From NCBI GenBank assembly GCA_903959815.1, contig CAJBYM010000136.1, positions 1 through 41,433 on the forward strand: DNA of 41,433 nt. Direction: 5' to 3'. Below the pieces are notes generated by a model. It saw only the letters and a program-made list of their open reading frames with translations. It was not told the origin of the DNA and did no database searches. Source of the DNA: Candidatus Omnitrophota bacterium (GTDB lineage Bacteria; Omnitrophota; Gorgyraeia; Zapsychrales; Fredricksoniimonadaceae). Shown piece after piece: positions 1 through 5,969 of the stretch (the stretch's first letter is position 1; every line of letters begins with the position of its first letter). The translations under genes and the position numbers were made by a program.

Positions 1-564
1 ACGAATGAGCTCACTGACAATATGCACCGCCAGCATAAACACCGGCATAATAAGCGTAACTGCCATAATGCCTCGAGGCTGCCCCATCAAATGATCAAAA
101 TATCCCAAAAATCCCAGTTCTTTAAAGCCCGTGTACTGAACGTAAAAGAACACAACTAGCGCCAACCCCATTGTCATCGACCATTCCGTGTTCGGCGACT
201 TAAAGAACGGGATCAGGCCGATATAATTCGAAGCCAGGATATAAATAAAAAGCGTCCCGATGAATGGAGTAAATTTGCGTCCCCTGGGGCCAAGGATACT
301 GCAAACAAAATCATCCATAAATGTGACGAAGAATTCCGCAACGCTCTGCAAACGGCCAGGGATCGTCTGAGGTTTACGCGTGGCAAAGTAAGCGACCAAA
401 CCCAAAAGAAAAATAATAAAGAGCGAATAGATCGCGCTTTCCCAGGAATGCAAAAAATGACCTAAAGCATTATCCCCGCTCATTTCCGCAGCAAGGGCAA
501 TGAAATTAGGAAACTCTGGCATGGCCTGCGCATGGCTGGCAGCTACTTGAACGGGTTCTGTCAT
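1..564 (-). CDS. atpB: ATP synthase F0 subunit a, 3' end outside window
   Basis: This is the N-terminal 188 residues of F0 subunit a, the membrane channel half that passes protons or sodium to the c-ring. The frame is open to the window edge, so the C-terminal helices with the essential arginine are not visible. After a polar start (MTEPVQVAAS) come hydrophobic segments such as AIYSLFIIFLLGLVAYF, then the family-typical stretch around SVAEFFVTFMDDF and ILGPRGRKFTPFIGTLFIYI, followed by NYIGLIPFFKSPN. The ATG at 564 has a weak AAGG about 9 bases upstream and lies about 20 bases after a strong promoter. It would be the first gene of an atp operon running leftward. The family call is secure; the ion specificity cannot be judged from this part. 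Confidence 0.93.
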   Translation of the reverse strand, partial: MTEPVQVAASHAQAMPEFPNFIALAAEMSGDNALGHFLHSWESAIYSLFIIFLLGLVAYFATRKPQTIPGRLQSVAEFFVTFMDDFVCSILGPRGRKFTPFIGTLFIYILASNYIGLIPFFKSPNTEWSMTMGLALVVFFYVQYTGFKELGFLGYFDHLMGQPRGIMAVTLIMPVFMLAVHIVSELIR

Positions 565-591
565 ATGGGGTTGCCTTCACAACTCTTCGTT

Positions 592-619
592 AATATAACA
601 CTAATCAAAGGGGTGTCAA
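592..619 (-). promoter_or_regulatory. sigma-70 promoter of atpB
   Basis: The minus strand reads TTGACA (614-619), a 16-base spacer, then TATATT (592-597). Predicted transcription starts near 585, giving a roughly 20-base leader before the atpB ATG. The sequence around the -35 box (CCGTTGACACCC) is nearly identical to the hldA promoter at 35432-35460. Confidence 0.7.
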
Positions 620-634
620 CGGAGAGAGAAAGAT

Positions 635-669
635 TTGTAGAGGCGGACCCCGAAGGCCCGCCCCTACAA
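635..669. repeat. Intergenic palindrome, copy B
   Basis: Imperfect inverted repeat of about 15 bases per arm with two mismatches and a loop of about 5 bases. The minus strand reads TTGTAGGGGCGGGCC, then TTCGG, then GGTCCGCCTCTACAA. It starts 6 bases after the glnK stop codon and could act as a transcription terminator, although no long T tract follows. It shares its outer arms with the palindromes at 1053-1080 and 26943-26970. Confidence 0.75.
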
Positions 670-675
670 TACACA

Positions 676-1017
676 TTACCCTATGGCGATACTACCGCGC
701 TCTTCCGTACGGATACGGATGGTCTGATCAAGCGGCAGAATAAAGATCTTGCCGTCGCCTGTTTCACCGGTCTTCGCCGCCTTAATGATCGCCCTAACGG
801 TCGGCTCAACGAAACTATCATTGACCGCGATCTCAAGACGAACCTTACGCAGGAGATTCCCCATTTCTCTGGCGCCACGATAGATCTCGGTAACGCCTTT
901 CTGACGACCGTGCCCCAAAACTTCGGTTACGGTCATCAAATTAACCTCTGCCTTATACAGTTCATCCCGAACATCATCAAGCTTGCTGGGTTGAATAATA
1001 GCTACTATCATTTTCAT
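676..1017 (-). CDS. glnK: PII nitrogen regulatory protein (GlnK/GlnB)
   Basis: A 113-residue PII signal protein, the trimeric sensor of 2-oxoglutarate and ATP/ADP that binds and blocks the ammonium channel. It begins [16 protein letters not shown], has the T-loop region [14 protein letters not shown] (residues 35-48), and the C-terminal signature [12 protein letters not shown] followed by IRIRTEERG. Arg47, which plugs the channel in GlnK-AmtB complexes, is kept. Tyr51, the uridylylation site of enteric PII, is Glu here (RGARE instead of RGAEY). The ATG at 1017 is preferred because GGGAG lies 6 bases upstream; an upstream TTG at 1023 would abut the same site. It lies directly downstream of amt, the usual pairing, so GlnK is the likely subtype. 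Confidence 0.95.
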   Translation of the reverse strand: MKMIVAIIQPSKLDDVRDELYKAEVNLMTVTEVLGHGRQKGVTEIYRGAREMGNLLRKVRLEIAVNDSFVEPTVRAIIKAAKTGETGDGKIFILPLDQTIRIRTEERGSIAIG

Positions 1018-1052
1018 ATACAACTCCCTTCGTAAATAAGATTATTTCGGTC

Positions 1053-1080
1053 AAGGGCGGGTCACAGACCCGCCCTTACA
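1053..1080. repeat. Intergenic palindrome, copy A (amt-glnK hairpin)
   Basis: Perfect 11-bp inverted repeat with a 3-base loop. The minus strand reads AAGGGCGGGTC, TGT, GACCCGCCCTT. It begins 3 bases after the amt stop codon and ends about 35 bases before the glnK start. It has no T tract, so it is more likely an mRNA-stabilising or attenuating stem than a full terminator. It belongs to the same palindrome family as copies B and C. Confidence 0.8.
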
Positions 1081-1083
1081 CAA

Positions 1084-2310
1084 TTATTCGAGCATGGTGT
1101 ACGCGCGTTCATGATGCTGGGTAAGATCAAGACCAATGTCCTCTTCTTTGGTCGTAACTCTCATCCCCATCAACAAGTCGATCACCTTAAATAACACCGC
1201 GGTCACGACCAACGAATAAATGATCGTCACACCAACAGCTTTAGCCTGAATAATGAACAACTCCGGATTACCATAAAATAACCCGTCATTTCCTGCCGAA
1301 TTCACAAGCTTGCTCGCAAAAAGCCCTGTGGCCAAAGCACCCCAAATACCACCGATGCAATGCACACCAAAAGCATCAAGCGCATCATCATATCCAAGCT
1401 TCGGCTTAATAACTGCCGCTGCCAGATAACAAAATGCACTGACCAGCAAACCAATGATCAAAGCACCGCTCACATTCACAAAACCTGCTGCAGGCGTGAT
1501 CGCAACAAGACCTGCCACAGCGCCGGAACAAATACCGAACAATGTTGGCTTCCCATTACGGAACCATTCGATCGCTGCCCAACTCAACCCTGCAGCCGCT
1601 GCAGCCGTATTTGTAACCACAAAGGCATTCGCCGCAAGGCCATTAGCCGCCAGCGAAGAACCTGCGTTAAACCCGAACCAGCCGAACCATAAAAGAGCGG
1701 TCCCCAGAGCCACGAACGGAAGATTGTGCGGCGATGGAATATGTTTTTCCGCATTCTTGCGTGGCCCAATCATAAGAGCCGTGACCAGAGCAGCAATACC
1801 AGCATTAATATGAACAACTGTACCACCTGCGAAATCCAAAGCGCCCATATTACGTAAGAATCCGCCCATACCCCACACCCAATGACAAACCGGAGCGTAC
1901 ACCAGCGTTAACCAGAGAATGATAAAAACCACAAATGAAGAGAACTTCATTCTCTCAGCAAAAGCGCCCAGAATAAGTGCCGGGGTAATAACCGCAAACA
2001 TGGCCTGGAAAATCATAAAGACCTGATGCGGAATTGTTGCCGAATAATCAGCGTATGGCTCAAGCCCTACACCATTGAGCATGGACCACTGCAAACCGCC
2101 AATGAACCCATTACCCGGCGCAAATGCTAAGCTATAGCCATAAACGACCCACAATACACTGACCAAACACAACACAAAGAAACACTGCATTAAAACACTA
2201 AGAACATTCTTTCTTCTGACCATCCCTCCATAAAAGAACGCGAGCCCTGGTGTCATAAGCATAACCAGTGCTGTACATATTAAAACCCAAGCTGTATCTC
2301 CTGAATTCAT
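1084..2310 (-). CDS. amt: Ammonium transporter Amt
   Basis: A 408-residue Amt/MEP/Rh channel protein that carries ammonium across the inner membrane as a trimer. The family pattern is clear: the start SGDTAWVLICTALVMLMTPGLAFFYGGMVR, the signature DFAGGTVVHINAGIAALV containing the first pore histidine, and FGVHCIGGIWGALATGLFA with the second pore histidine near the C-terminus. About eleven membrane spans are expected. No cleavable signal peptide is evident; the protein starts at the first membrane helix. The ATG at 2310 has AAAGGAG 6 bases upstream. Expression appears to depend on a structured leader of about 230 bases (2311-2538) with an apparent ANTAR-type antiterminator. Confidence 0.97.
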   Translation of the reverse strand: MNSGDTAWVLICTALVMLMTPGLAFFYGGMVRRKNVLSVLMQCFFVLCLVSVLWVVYGYSLAFAPGNGFIGGLQWSMLNGVGLEPYADYSATIPHQVFMIFQAMFAVITPALILGAFAERMKFSSFVVFIILWLTLVYAPVCHWVWGMGGFLRNMGALDFAGGTVVHINAGIAALVTALMIGPRKNAEKHIPSPHNLPFVALGTALLWFGWFGFNAGSSLAANGLAANAFVVTNTAAAAAGLSWAAIEWFRNGKPTLFGICSGAVAGLVAITPAAGFVNVSGALIIGLLVSAFCYLAAAVIKPKLGYDDALDAFGVHCIGGIWGALATGLFASKLVNSAGNDGLFYGNPELFIIQAKAVGVTIIYSLVVTAVLFKVIDLLMGMRVTTKEEDIGLDLTQHHERAYTMLE

Positions 2311-2360
2311 AAAAGACTCCTTTCATTAACCTCAAATTTCCTTCTCCGATCAGAGGCGCC

Positions 2361-2410
2361 ATAAAATAAAATAAGCGCCCCCAATTCCTGAACTTCTGAA
2401 TTGAAGACGC
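2361..2410 (-). terminator. Intrinsic terminator in the amt leader
   Basis: The minus-strand RNA has arm GCGTCTTCAATTC (2410-2398), a 10-base loop, and arm GAATTGGGGGCGC (2387-2375). All 13 positions can pair, three of them as G-U. The U-rich run TTATTTTATTTTAT (2374-2361) follows at once. It sits inside the amt leader, 50 bases before the amt start, so it would stop transcription before the gene unless prevented. Its 5' arm shares bases 2403-2410 with the hexaloop hairpin at 2403-2420, so the two structures exclude each other. Confidence 0.75.
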
Positions 2411-2420
2411 CATTGTCTTC
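2403..2420 (-). promoter_or_regulatory. ANTAR-type hexaloop hairpin P2 (candidate)
   Basis: The minus-strand RNA reads GAAGAC, AATGGC, GTCTTC: a perfect 6-bp stem and a six-base loop with A at position 1 and G at position 4. These are the two positions reported as invariant in RNA bound by ANTAR antiterminator proteins. Forming this hairpin removes the first arm of the downstream terminator. Confidence 0.7.
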
Positions 2421-2462
2421 TTCCTCTTACGAGGCTATATAAAGCTTCTTTACTTTATCTTC

Positions 2463-2480
2463 ACAGGCATCATTGCCTGT
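2463..2480 (-). promoter_or_regulatory. ANTAR-type hexaloop hairpin P1 (candidate)
   Basis: The minus-strand RNA reads ACAGGC, AATGAT, GCCTGT: a perfect 6-bp stem with a six-base loop, again A at position 1 and G at position 4. It lies 42 bases upstream of P2; the linker contains a small CCTC-GTAA-GAGG stem. A further hairpin (CACGGCC, GAACA, GGCCGTG; 2487-2505) lies just upstream and does not have a hexaloop. Confidence 0.65.
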
Positions 2481-2544
2481 TATTTTCACGGCCTGTTCGG
2501 CCGTGTTAGGCCCCATAGATCCACGGGACCGTGTCGATGATTTA

Positions 2545-2573
2545 AATATACTCCGTACTTGAGAAAAATGCAA
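2545..2573 (-). promoter_or_regulatory. sigma-70 promoter of amt-glnK
   Basis: The minus strand reads TTGCAT (2568-2573), a 17-base spacer, and TATATT (2545-2550). Transcription would begin near 2538 and give a leader of about 228 bases before amt, consistent with leader-based control. I saw no sigma-54 type GG-N10-GC element here. Confidence 0.65.
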
Positions 2574-2647
2574 GAGGGAAGATAAAATTTATTGTCGACG
2601 AGAAACACAAGCCTATGAAAAATAGTTTATCAATTAATTCTTCCACA

Positions 2648-2676
2648 TTGCATCAACCAGGCTCTGCCCATATAAT
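2648..2676 (+). promoter_or_regulatory. sigma-70 promoter of the symporter operon
   Basis: TTGCAT (2648-2653), a 17-base spacer, and a consensus TATAAT (2671-2676). Transcription would start near 2683. It lies inside the longest possible reading frame of the symporter, so the ATG at 2615 cannot be the start for this transcript. Confidence 0.7.
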
Positions 2677-2701
2677 AAACACCGTTAACATGGGAGGCTC
2701 C

Positions 2702-4261
2702 GTGAGCAAAATCCGCGATTCCTGGGGGTCCAAGATCGGCATCATCATGGCTGTCGCCGGCTCTGCCATCGGACTTGGAAATTTCTTAAGATTTCCAGCG
2801 AAGGTGGCTGCAAATGGTGGTGGCGCCTTTATCATTCCCTACCTTATCGCCCTCTTTCTCGTTGGAATACCACTCATGTGGGTCGAATGGGCCTTGGGGC
2901 GCTTCGGCGGTGGATTCGGCCACGGAACCGCGCCGGGGATCTTTCACAATATCTGGCAAAAAAATAGATTCATCCGCTATTTCGGTGTTATTGGGATCTT
3001 CGGCCCCCTGGTCATCTTCATCTATTATACATTCATTGAATCCTGGACTCTGGGCTACAGCGCCTTTGCCCTGTTCGGAAAACTAGCCGGGATCAACGAC
3101 CAGACAACAATGCAAAATTTCTTGCGCGGCTACCAAGGCATCCAAAATAACGAATTCTTTCACGGCCTGGGCTGGGCCTATTTATTCTTTCTTATCACTT
3201 TTTCTTTAAACATTCTTGTCATTTACCACGGCATCAAAGGCGGAATTGAAAAACTTTGCCGATGGGCGATGCCCTTATTCTTTTTATGTGCACTCATGCT
3301 CATGATCAGGGTCCTTACCCTGGGCACACCTGACCCATCTAAGCCTGACTGGAATATCAGCAATGGATTTGGTTTTCTATGGAATCCAGACTTCTCGGCT
3401 CTTTTATCCGCTAAAGTCTGGCTCGAAGCCACCGGACAGATCTTTTTCACCTTAAGTGTCGGGATCGGCGTGATCTTGACCTATGCCAGCTATCTTAAGA
3501 AAAACGATGACGTCGTTCTTTCCGGTTTAAGTGCCGCCAGCACCAATGAATTCGCAGAAGTCATTCTGGGAGGAAGTATTGTGATTCCCGCTGCCTTTGT
3601 TTTCTTCGGGCCCATTGATACCCAGGCCATTGCCAGATCCGGCACTTTCAATCTCGGCTTTGTGACCATGCCACTTGTATTAAACAAGCTCCCATGGCCG
3701 GAGATCCTTGCCTTTGCGTGGTTCTTTCTACTTTTTCTGGCCGCCATCACCTCTTCTGTGTCTATCGCACAGCCCGCGATCGCCTTTCTTGAAGATGAAT
3801 TCGACATCAATCGCAAGAAAGCAGTCGGCATATTTGCCGTCACCACGTTCATTCTTTGCCAACCCGCGATCTTCTTTCTTAAGAATGGTGTTGTGGACGA
3901 ACTCGACTTCTGGGGTGGAACTGTCTTTCTGGTTATTTTTGGACTCATTGAAATACTCCTATTCGCCTGGGTCTTTGGCATGAACAATGCCTGGGATGAG
4001 ATCCATAAAGGTGCAAACATGCGGATTCCGAAGATCTATAAATTCATCATCAAATATATAACACCAGGTTTTCTCATCTTTATCATCGGCATGTGGCTAT
4101 GGCAGGAATGGATCGGGATCATCATGATGAAAACTGTCGCCGATACCGACAAACCCTATATTCTGGCAACACGCATCGGGCTCATTTTTCTGTTCATAAC
4201 GATCGCCTTTCTCGTCAAGATCGCCTGGCAGCGCAAACAGCAGCAAGGAGTAGCCCCATGA
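2702..4261 (+). CDS. Sodium-dependent amino-acid symporter (NSS/SLC6 family)
   Basis: A 519-residue inner-membrane transporter of the neurotransmitter:sodium symporter family, the LeuT fold, importing an amino acid with sodium. The first helix carries the hallmark GSAIGLGNFLRFP, with the unwound substrate and sodium site, followed by NGGGAFIIPYLIALFLVGIP. About eleven or twelve hydrophobic segments follow. The frame opens at 2615, but a TTGCAT-N17-TATAAT promoter lies downstream of that ATG, and GGGAGG (2692-2697) stands just before the GTG at 2702. The product MSKIRDSWGSKIG then matches the usual short N-terminus. The ATG at 2690 is possible but has no ribosome site. It overlaps a MetS-like small partner, which suggests a MetP-type methionine/alanine transporter; the substrate is inferred only. 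Confidence 0.93.
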   Translation: MSKIRDSWGSKIGIIMAVAGSAIGLGNFLRFPAKVAANGGGAFIIPYLIALFLVGIPLMWVEWALGRFGGGFGHGTAPGIFHNIWQKNRFIRYFGVIGIFGPLVIFIYYTFIESWTLGYSAFALFGKLAGINDQTTMQNFLRGYQGIQNNEFFHGLGWAYLFFLITFSLNILVIYHGIKGGIEKLCRWAMPLFFLCALMLMIRVLTLGTPDPSKPDWNISNGFGFLWNPDFSALLSAKVWLEATGQIFFTLSVGIGVILTYASYLKKNDDVVLSGLSAASTNEFAEVILGGSIVIPAAFVFFGPIDTQAIARSGTFNLGFVTMPLVLNKLPWPEILAFAWFFLLFLAAITSSVSIAQPAIAFLEDEFDINRKKAVGIFAVTTFILCQPAIFFLKNGVVDELDFWGGTVFLVIFGLIEILLFAWVFGMNNAWDEIHKGANMRIPKIYKFIIKYITPGFLIFIIGMWLWQEWIGIIMMKTVADTDKPYILATRIGLIFLFITIAFLVKIAWQRKQQQGVAP

Positions 4262-4353
4262 CAATGCCTGGATGGATCATCCTTATCTCAAGCTGGCTTT
4301 TTATCACAGGACTTTGCGTATTCTGTTTTTACCGCGTCCTGTCTAAAAAATAA
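4258..4353 (+). CDS. MetS-like small subunit of NSS transporter
   Basis: A 31-residue single-span membrane peptide. It begins MTMPGWIILISSWLFITG, has one hydrophobic helix (about residues 6-24), and ends with the basic tail RVLSKK. Its ATG overlaps the symporter stop codon (ATGA), and AAGGAG lies 7 bases upstream, so the two are translationally coupled. Corynebacterial MetP, a member of the same transporter family, needs a small subunit, MetS, of this size and position. I assign the role by analogy of size, topology and context, not by a strong sequence motif. Confidence 0.72.
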   Translation: MTMPGWIILISSWLFITGLCVFCFYRVLSKK

Positions 4354-4463
4354 AAAGGGGCTGAGTATTCATTCCGCCTTATCCCCAGGTCCGCACCCCA
4401 AGACTTCCCCGGCCCCCGCCGGAAAAGAGCGCACCAAGTGACTGAATACCCAAGACCCCCTTT
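4341..4463 (-). terminator. Long rod-like stem-loop between convergent genes; spoVG terminator
   Basis: A 110-base region (4354-4463) folds into a rod. AAAGGGG (4354-4360) pairs with CCCCTTT (4457-4463), GTATTCA (4365-4371) with TGAATAC (4443-4449), and inner C/G-rich arms continue the stem. On the minus strand it is followed by TTTTTATTTTTT (4356-4345), a strong terminator tail after spoVG. On the plus strand the tail is weaker but could end the symporter transcript. The size is unusual for a plain terminator; see findings. Confidence 0.6.
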
Positions 4464-4480
4464 ATCTCAACATCCAACTA

Positions 4481-4741
4481 TCAATTCTTCTGATAATGAT
4501 CCACAACTTTCTGGAAAAGCTCATCATAAGCAGACGCAGATCGACAAACAACCTGGTCATACCACTTATTGTCCTTGCCTTGCTCCTGAGGCATAGACAC
4601 AAAAAGCCCCTTTTTGCCTTCAACAAGACGGACACCACGGATAACCAAAACATCATTCACAGATACATCCGCAAATGCCTTAAGCCCTCCCGCATCAGGT
4701 AAACGATACATTTTCTCGACATTGAACGTGATCGCTGACAT
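4481..4741 (-). CDS. spoVG: SpoVG-family nucleic-acid-binding regulator
   Basis: An 86-residue SpoVG protein, a small site-specific DNA and RNA binder first known from Bacillus sporulation but widespread in non-sporulating bacteria. The typical pattern runs from the N-terminal strand (EKMYRLPDAGGLKAFADVSV) through VLVIRGVRLVEGKKGLFVSMP to the C-terminal helix. The frame is open for 35 more codons upstream. The ATG at 4741 is chosen because AAGGAGG lies 5 bases before it and the product then starts as family members do. It is transcribed alone from the promoter at 4886-4914 and converges on the symporter operon. Confidence 0.95.
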   Translation of the reverse strand: MSAITFNVEKMYRLPDAGGLKAFADVSVNDVLVIRGVRLVEGKKGLFVSMPQEQGKDNKWYDQVVCRSASAYDELFQKVVDHYQKN

Positions 4742-4885
4742 ACCTTCCTCCTTAATTAATACTACTGTTGTCCATAGGCCGCAGGGGCTCGGCTTTCTTT
4801 TTATTTTTCCTTCAAATAAATTTTCACTGCTTAAGAACTCTCTCAAATATTTACTGCTTGATGATACGTCAAATGCAATGACGAG

Positions 4886-4914
4886 AATTTAGCATATATT
4901 TTATTTATTGTCAA
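4886..4914 (-). promoter_or_regulatory. Strong sigma-70 promoter of spoVG
   Basis: The minus strand reads TTGACA (4909-4914), a 17-base spacer ending TGC, and TAAATT (4886-4891). It sits in an AT-rich stretch. Transcription would start near 4879, leaving a leader of about 138 bases. This is among the best-matching promoters in the window. Confidence 0.75.
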
Positions 4915-4981
4915 TTAATATATTGTTGATAAATCAAACAATGAGCGGCCTGTTTTTGCCAATCTTCCTCGAACATTGAAC

Positions 4982-5009
4982 TTGATTTTTTAGCAAATTG
5001 TGTTATTAT
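4982..5009 (+). promoter_or_regulatory. sigma-70 promoter of the XRE-cupin operon
   Basis: TTGATT (4982-4987), a 16-base spacer, and TATTAT (5004-5009) on the plus strand, about 50 bases before the start codon at 5062. Together with the spoVG promoter it explains the gene-free stretch 4742-5061, which is a divergent promoter region. Confidence 0.5.
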
Positions 5010-5061
5010 TACAAAACAAATTGGGGGATTTTTACTCAACCCCCGTACACGGAGACATCTC

Positions 5062-5613
5062 ATGCAGCAATTAGGCACTCACATCCAGCAAATCCGCAAG
5101 CTCAGAAAAATATCGCTCACTGAACTTGCAACATCCAGCGGCGTGCAGATCGCCACGCTCTCACGCATAGAAAATGGAAAAATGACGGGCACACTTGGCT
5201 CACATATGAACATTGCCAAAGCCCTTGGCGTTGACATCACAGAACTCTACCAAGGTTTGCAAGAGAATGCCCCCAGCCCGATCAAGGCCGAAGAAGCCTT
5301 GGAAGCTATTTCAGCGGTGAATGACAAGGTTTCTTTTGAGATCTTGGCACGCCAAGCATCCTCCAAAAAGATGCTCCCGGTCCTGATAAAGATCGAAGGC
5401 AAGGGGTCCACAACCCAAGAACGCCGTGAATCACTTTCCGAGCGCTTTTTGTTTGTATTAGAAGGCGTCGTTGTGGTCAAAGTCAAAGATCAGGCCATCC
5501 GGCTTGAGAAAAGCTCTTCTCTCTACTTCAACGCATCCATGCCTCACACGATCGAAAATCCAAACAGCTCGGCAGCAAAGATCCTTTCTATCATGACGCC
5601 CGTATCCTTATGA
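5062..5613 (+). CDS. XRE-family regulator with C-terminal cupin
   Basis: A 183-residue transcription regulator. Residues 5-65 form a lambda-repressor-like helix-turn-helix (QIRKLRKISLTELATSSGV, then TLSRIENGK). Residues about 105-182 form a small beta-barrel cupin, seen in FLFVLEGVVVVKVKDQAIRL and ASMPHTIENPNS. This architecture is common in one-component regulators that sense a small molecule or redox signal through the cupin. Only one of the usual cupin metal histidines is obvious (MPHTIEN), so metal binding is doubtful. A GGAG lies 9 bases before the ATG. The stop codon overlaps the next start, so it is coupled to the receiver-like protein. Confidence 0.9.
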   Translation: MQQLGTHIQQIRKLRKISLTELATSSGVQIATLSRIENGKMTGTLGSHMNIAKALGVDITELYQGLQENAPSPIKAEEALEAISAVNDKVSFEILARQASSKKMLPVLIKIEGKGSTTQERRESLSERFLFVLEGVVVVKVKDQAIRLEKSSSLYFNASMPHTIENPNSSAAKILSIMTPVSL

Positions 5614-5969
5614 ACACCGTCCTCATCTACGCAGCGGAAGAATATCTCCGCGAAATGGTGAAGTCGGCTTTGATCAACCACCTGCCCCTAATCATCACAG
5701 AAAATCGCGAGCAATGCCTTGAAGCCCTAAAACAAAAAACAGCGATCAGTACAGGATTTATCAGCGCATGTTCTGAAGATGGGAATGCGGACCTTGGGCT
5801 TTTTGAAGAGATCCTGGCCCTAAGACCAGGACTACACGTGATGGCGCTGGGTGATCACAATACAGAAGATATTGCTGCTGAAGCTGTGCGGCATGGCGCG
5901 GCAGGATACATTCTCATGCCAGCTGAAGCTAATGCGATTTTGACACTGGCACGAGAGACGACGCCTTAA
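5610..5969 (+). CDS. Degenerate receiver-domain (response-regulator-like) protein
   Basis: A 119-residue stand-alone protein with the fold pattern of a receiver domain. The last third (MALGDHNTEDIAAEAVRHGA then AGYILMP) is clearly receiver-like. The phosphorylation machinery is missing: the acidic pair after strand 1 is replaced (VLIYAAEEY), strand 3 ends in FISAC with no aspartate, and the conserved lysine is Met (ILMP). It should therefore not accept phosphate in the normal way and may work by protein binding. It is translated from an ATGA overlap with the XRE-cupin gene. Its last 41 bases overlap the end of the opposing gene at 5929-6993. Confidence 0.8.
   Translation: MNTVLIYAAEEYLREMVKSALINHLPLIITENREQCLEALKQKTAISTGFISACSEDGNADLGLFEEILALRPGLHVMALGDHNTEDIAAEAVRHGAAGYILMPAEANAILTLARETTP

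Noticed and set aside
532-1035. 167-codon open frame on the plus strand
   Set aside because: It lies antisense to glnK, runs through the intergenic palindrome, and shows no family features; PII on the other strand explains the sequence.
2311-2545. Glutamine riboswitch or sigma-54/NtrC control of amt
   Set aside because: No match to the glutamine-riboswitch core that I could see, and no GG-N10-GC element; the hexaloop pair with terminator fits better.
4354-4463. Signal recognition particle RNA
   Set aside because: The rod shape is suggestive, but the conserved GGAA tetraloop and the CAGG/AGCAGC internal loop of bacterial SRP RNA are not present in the right arrangement on either strand.
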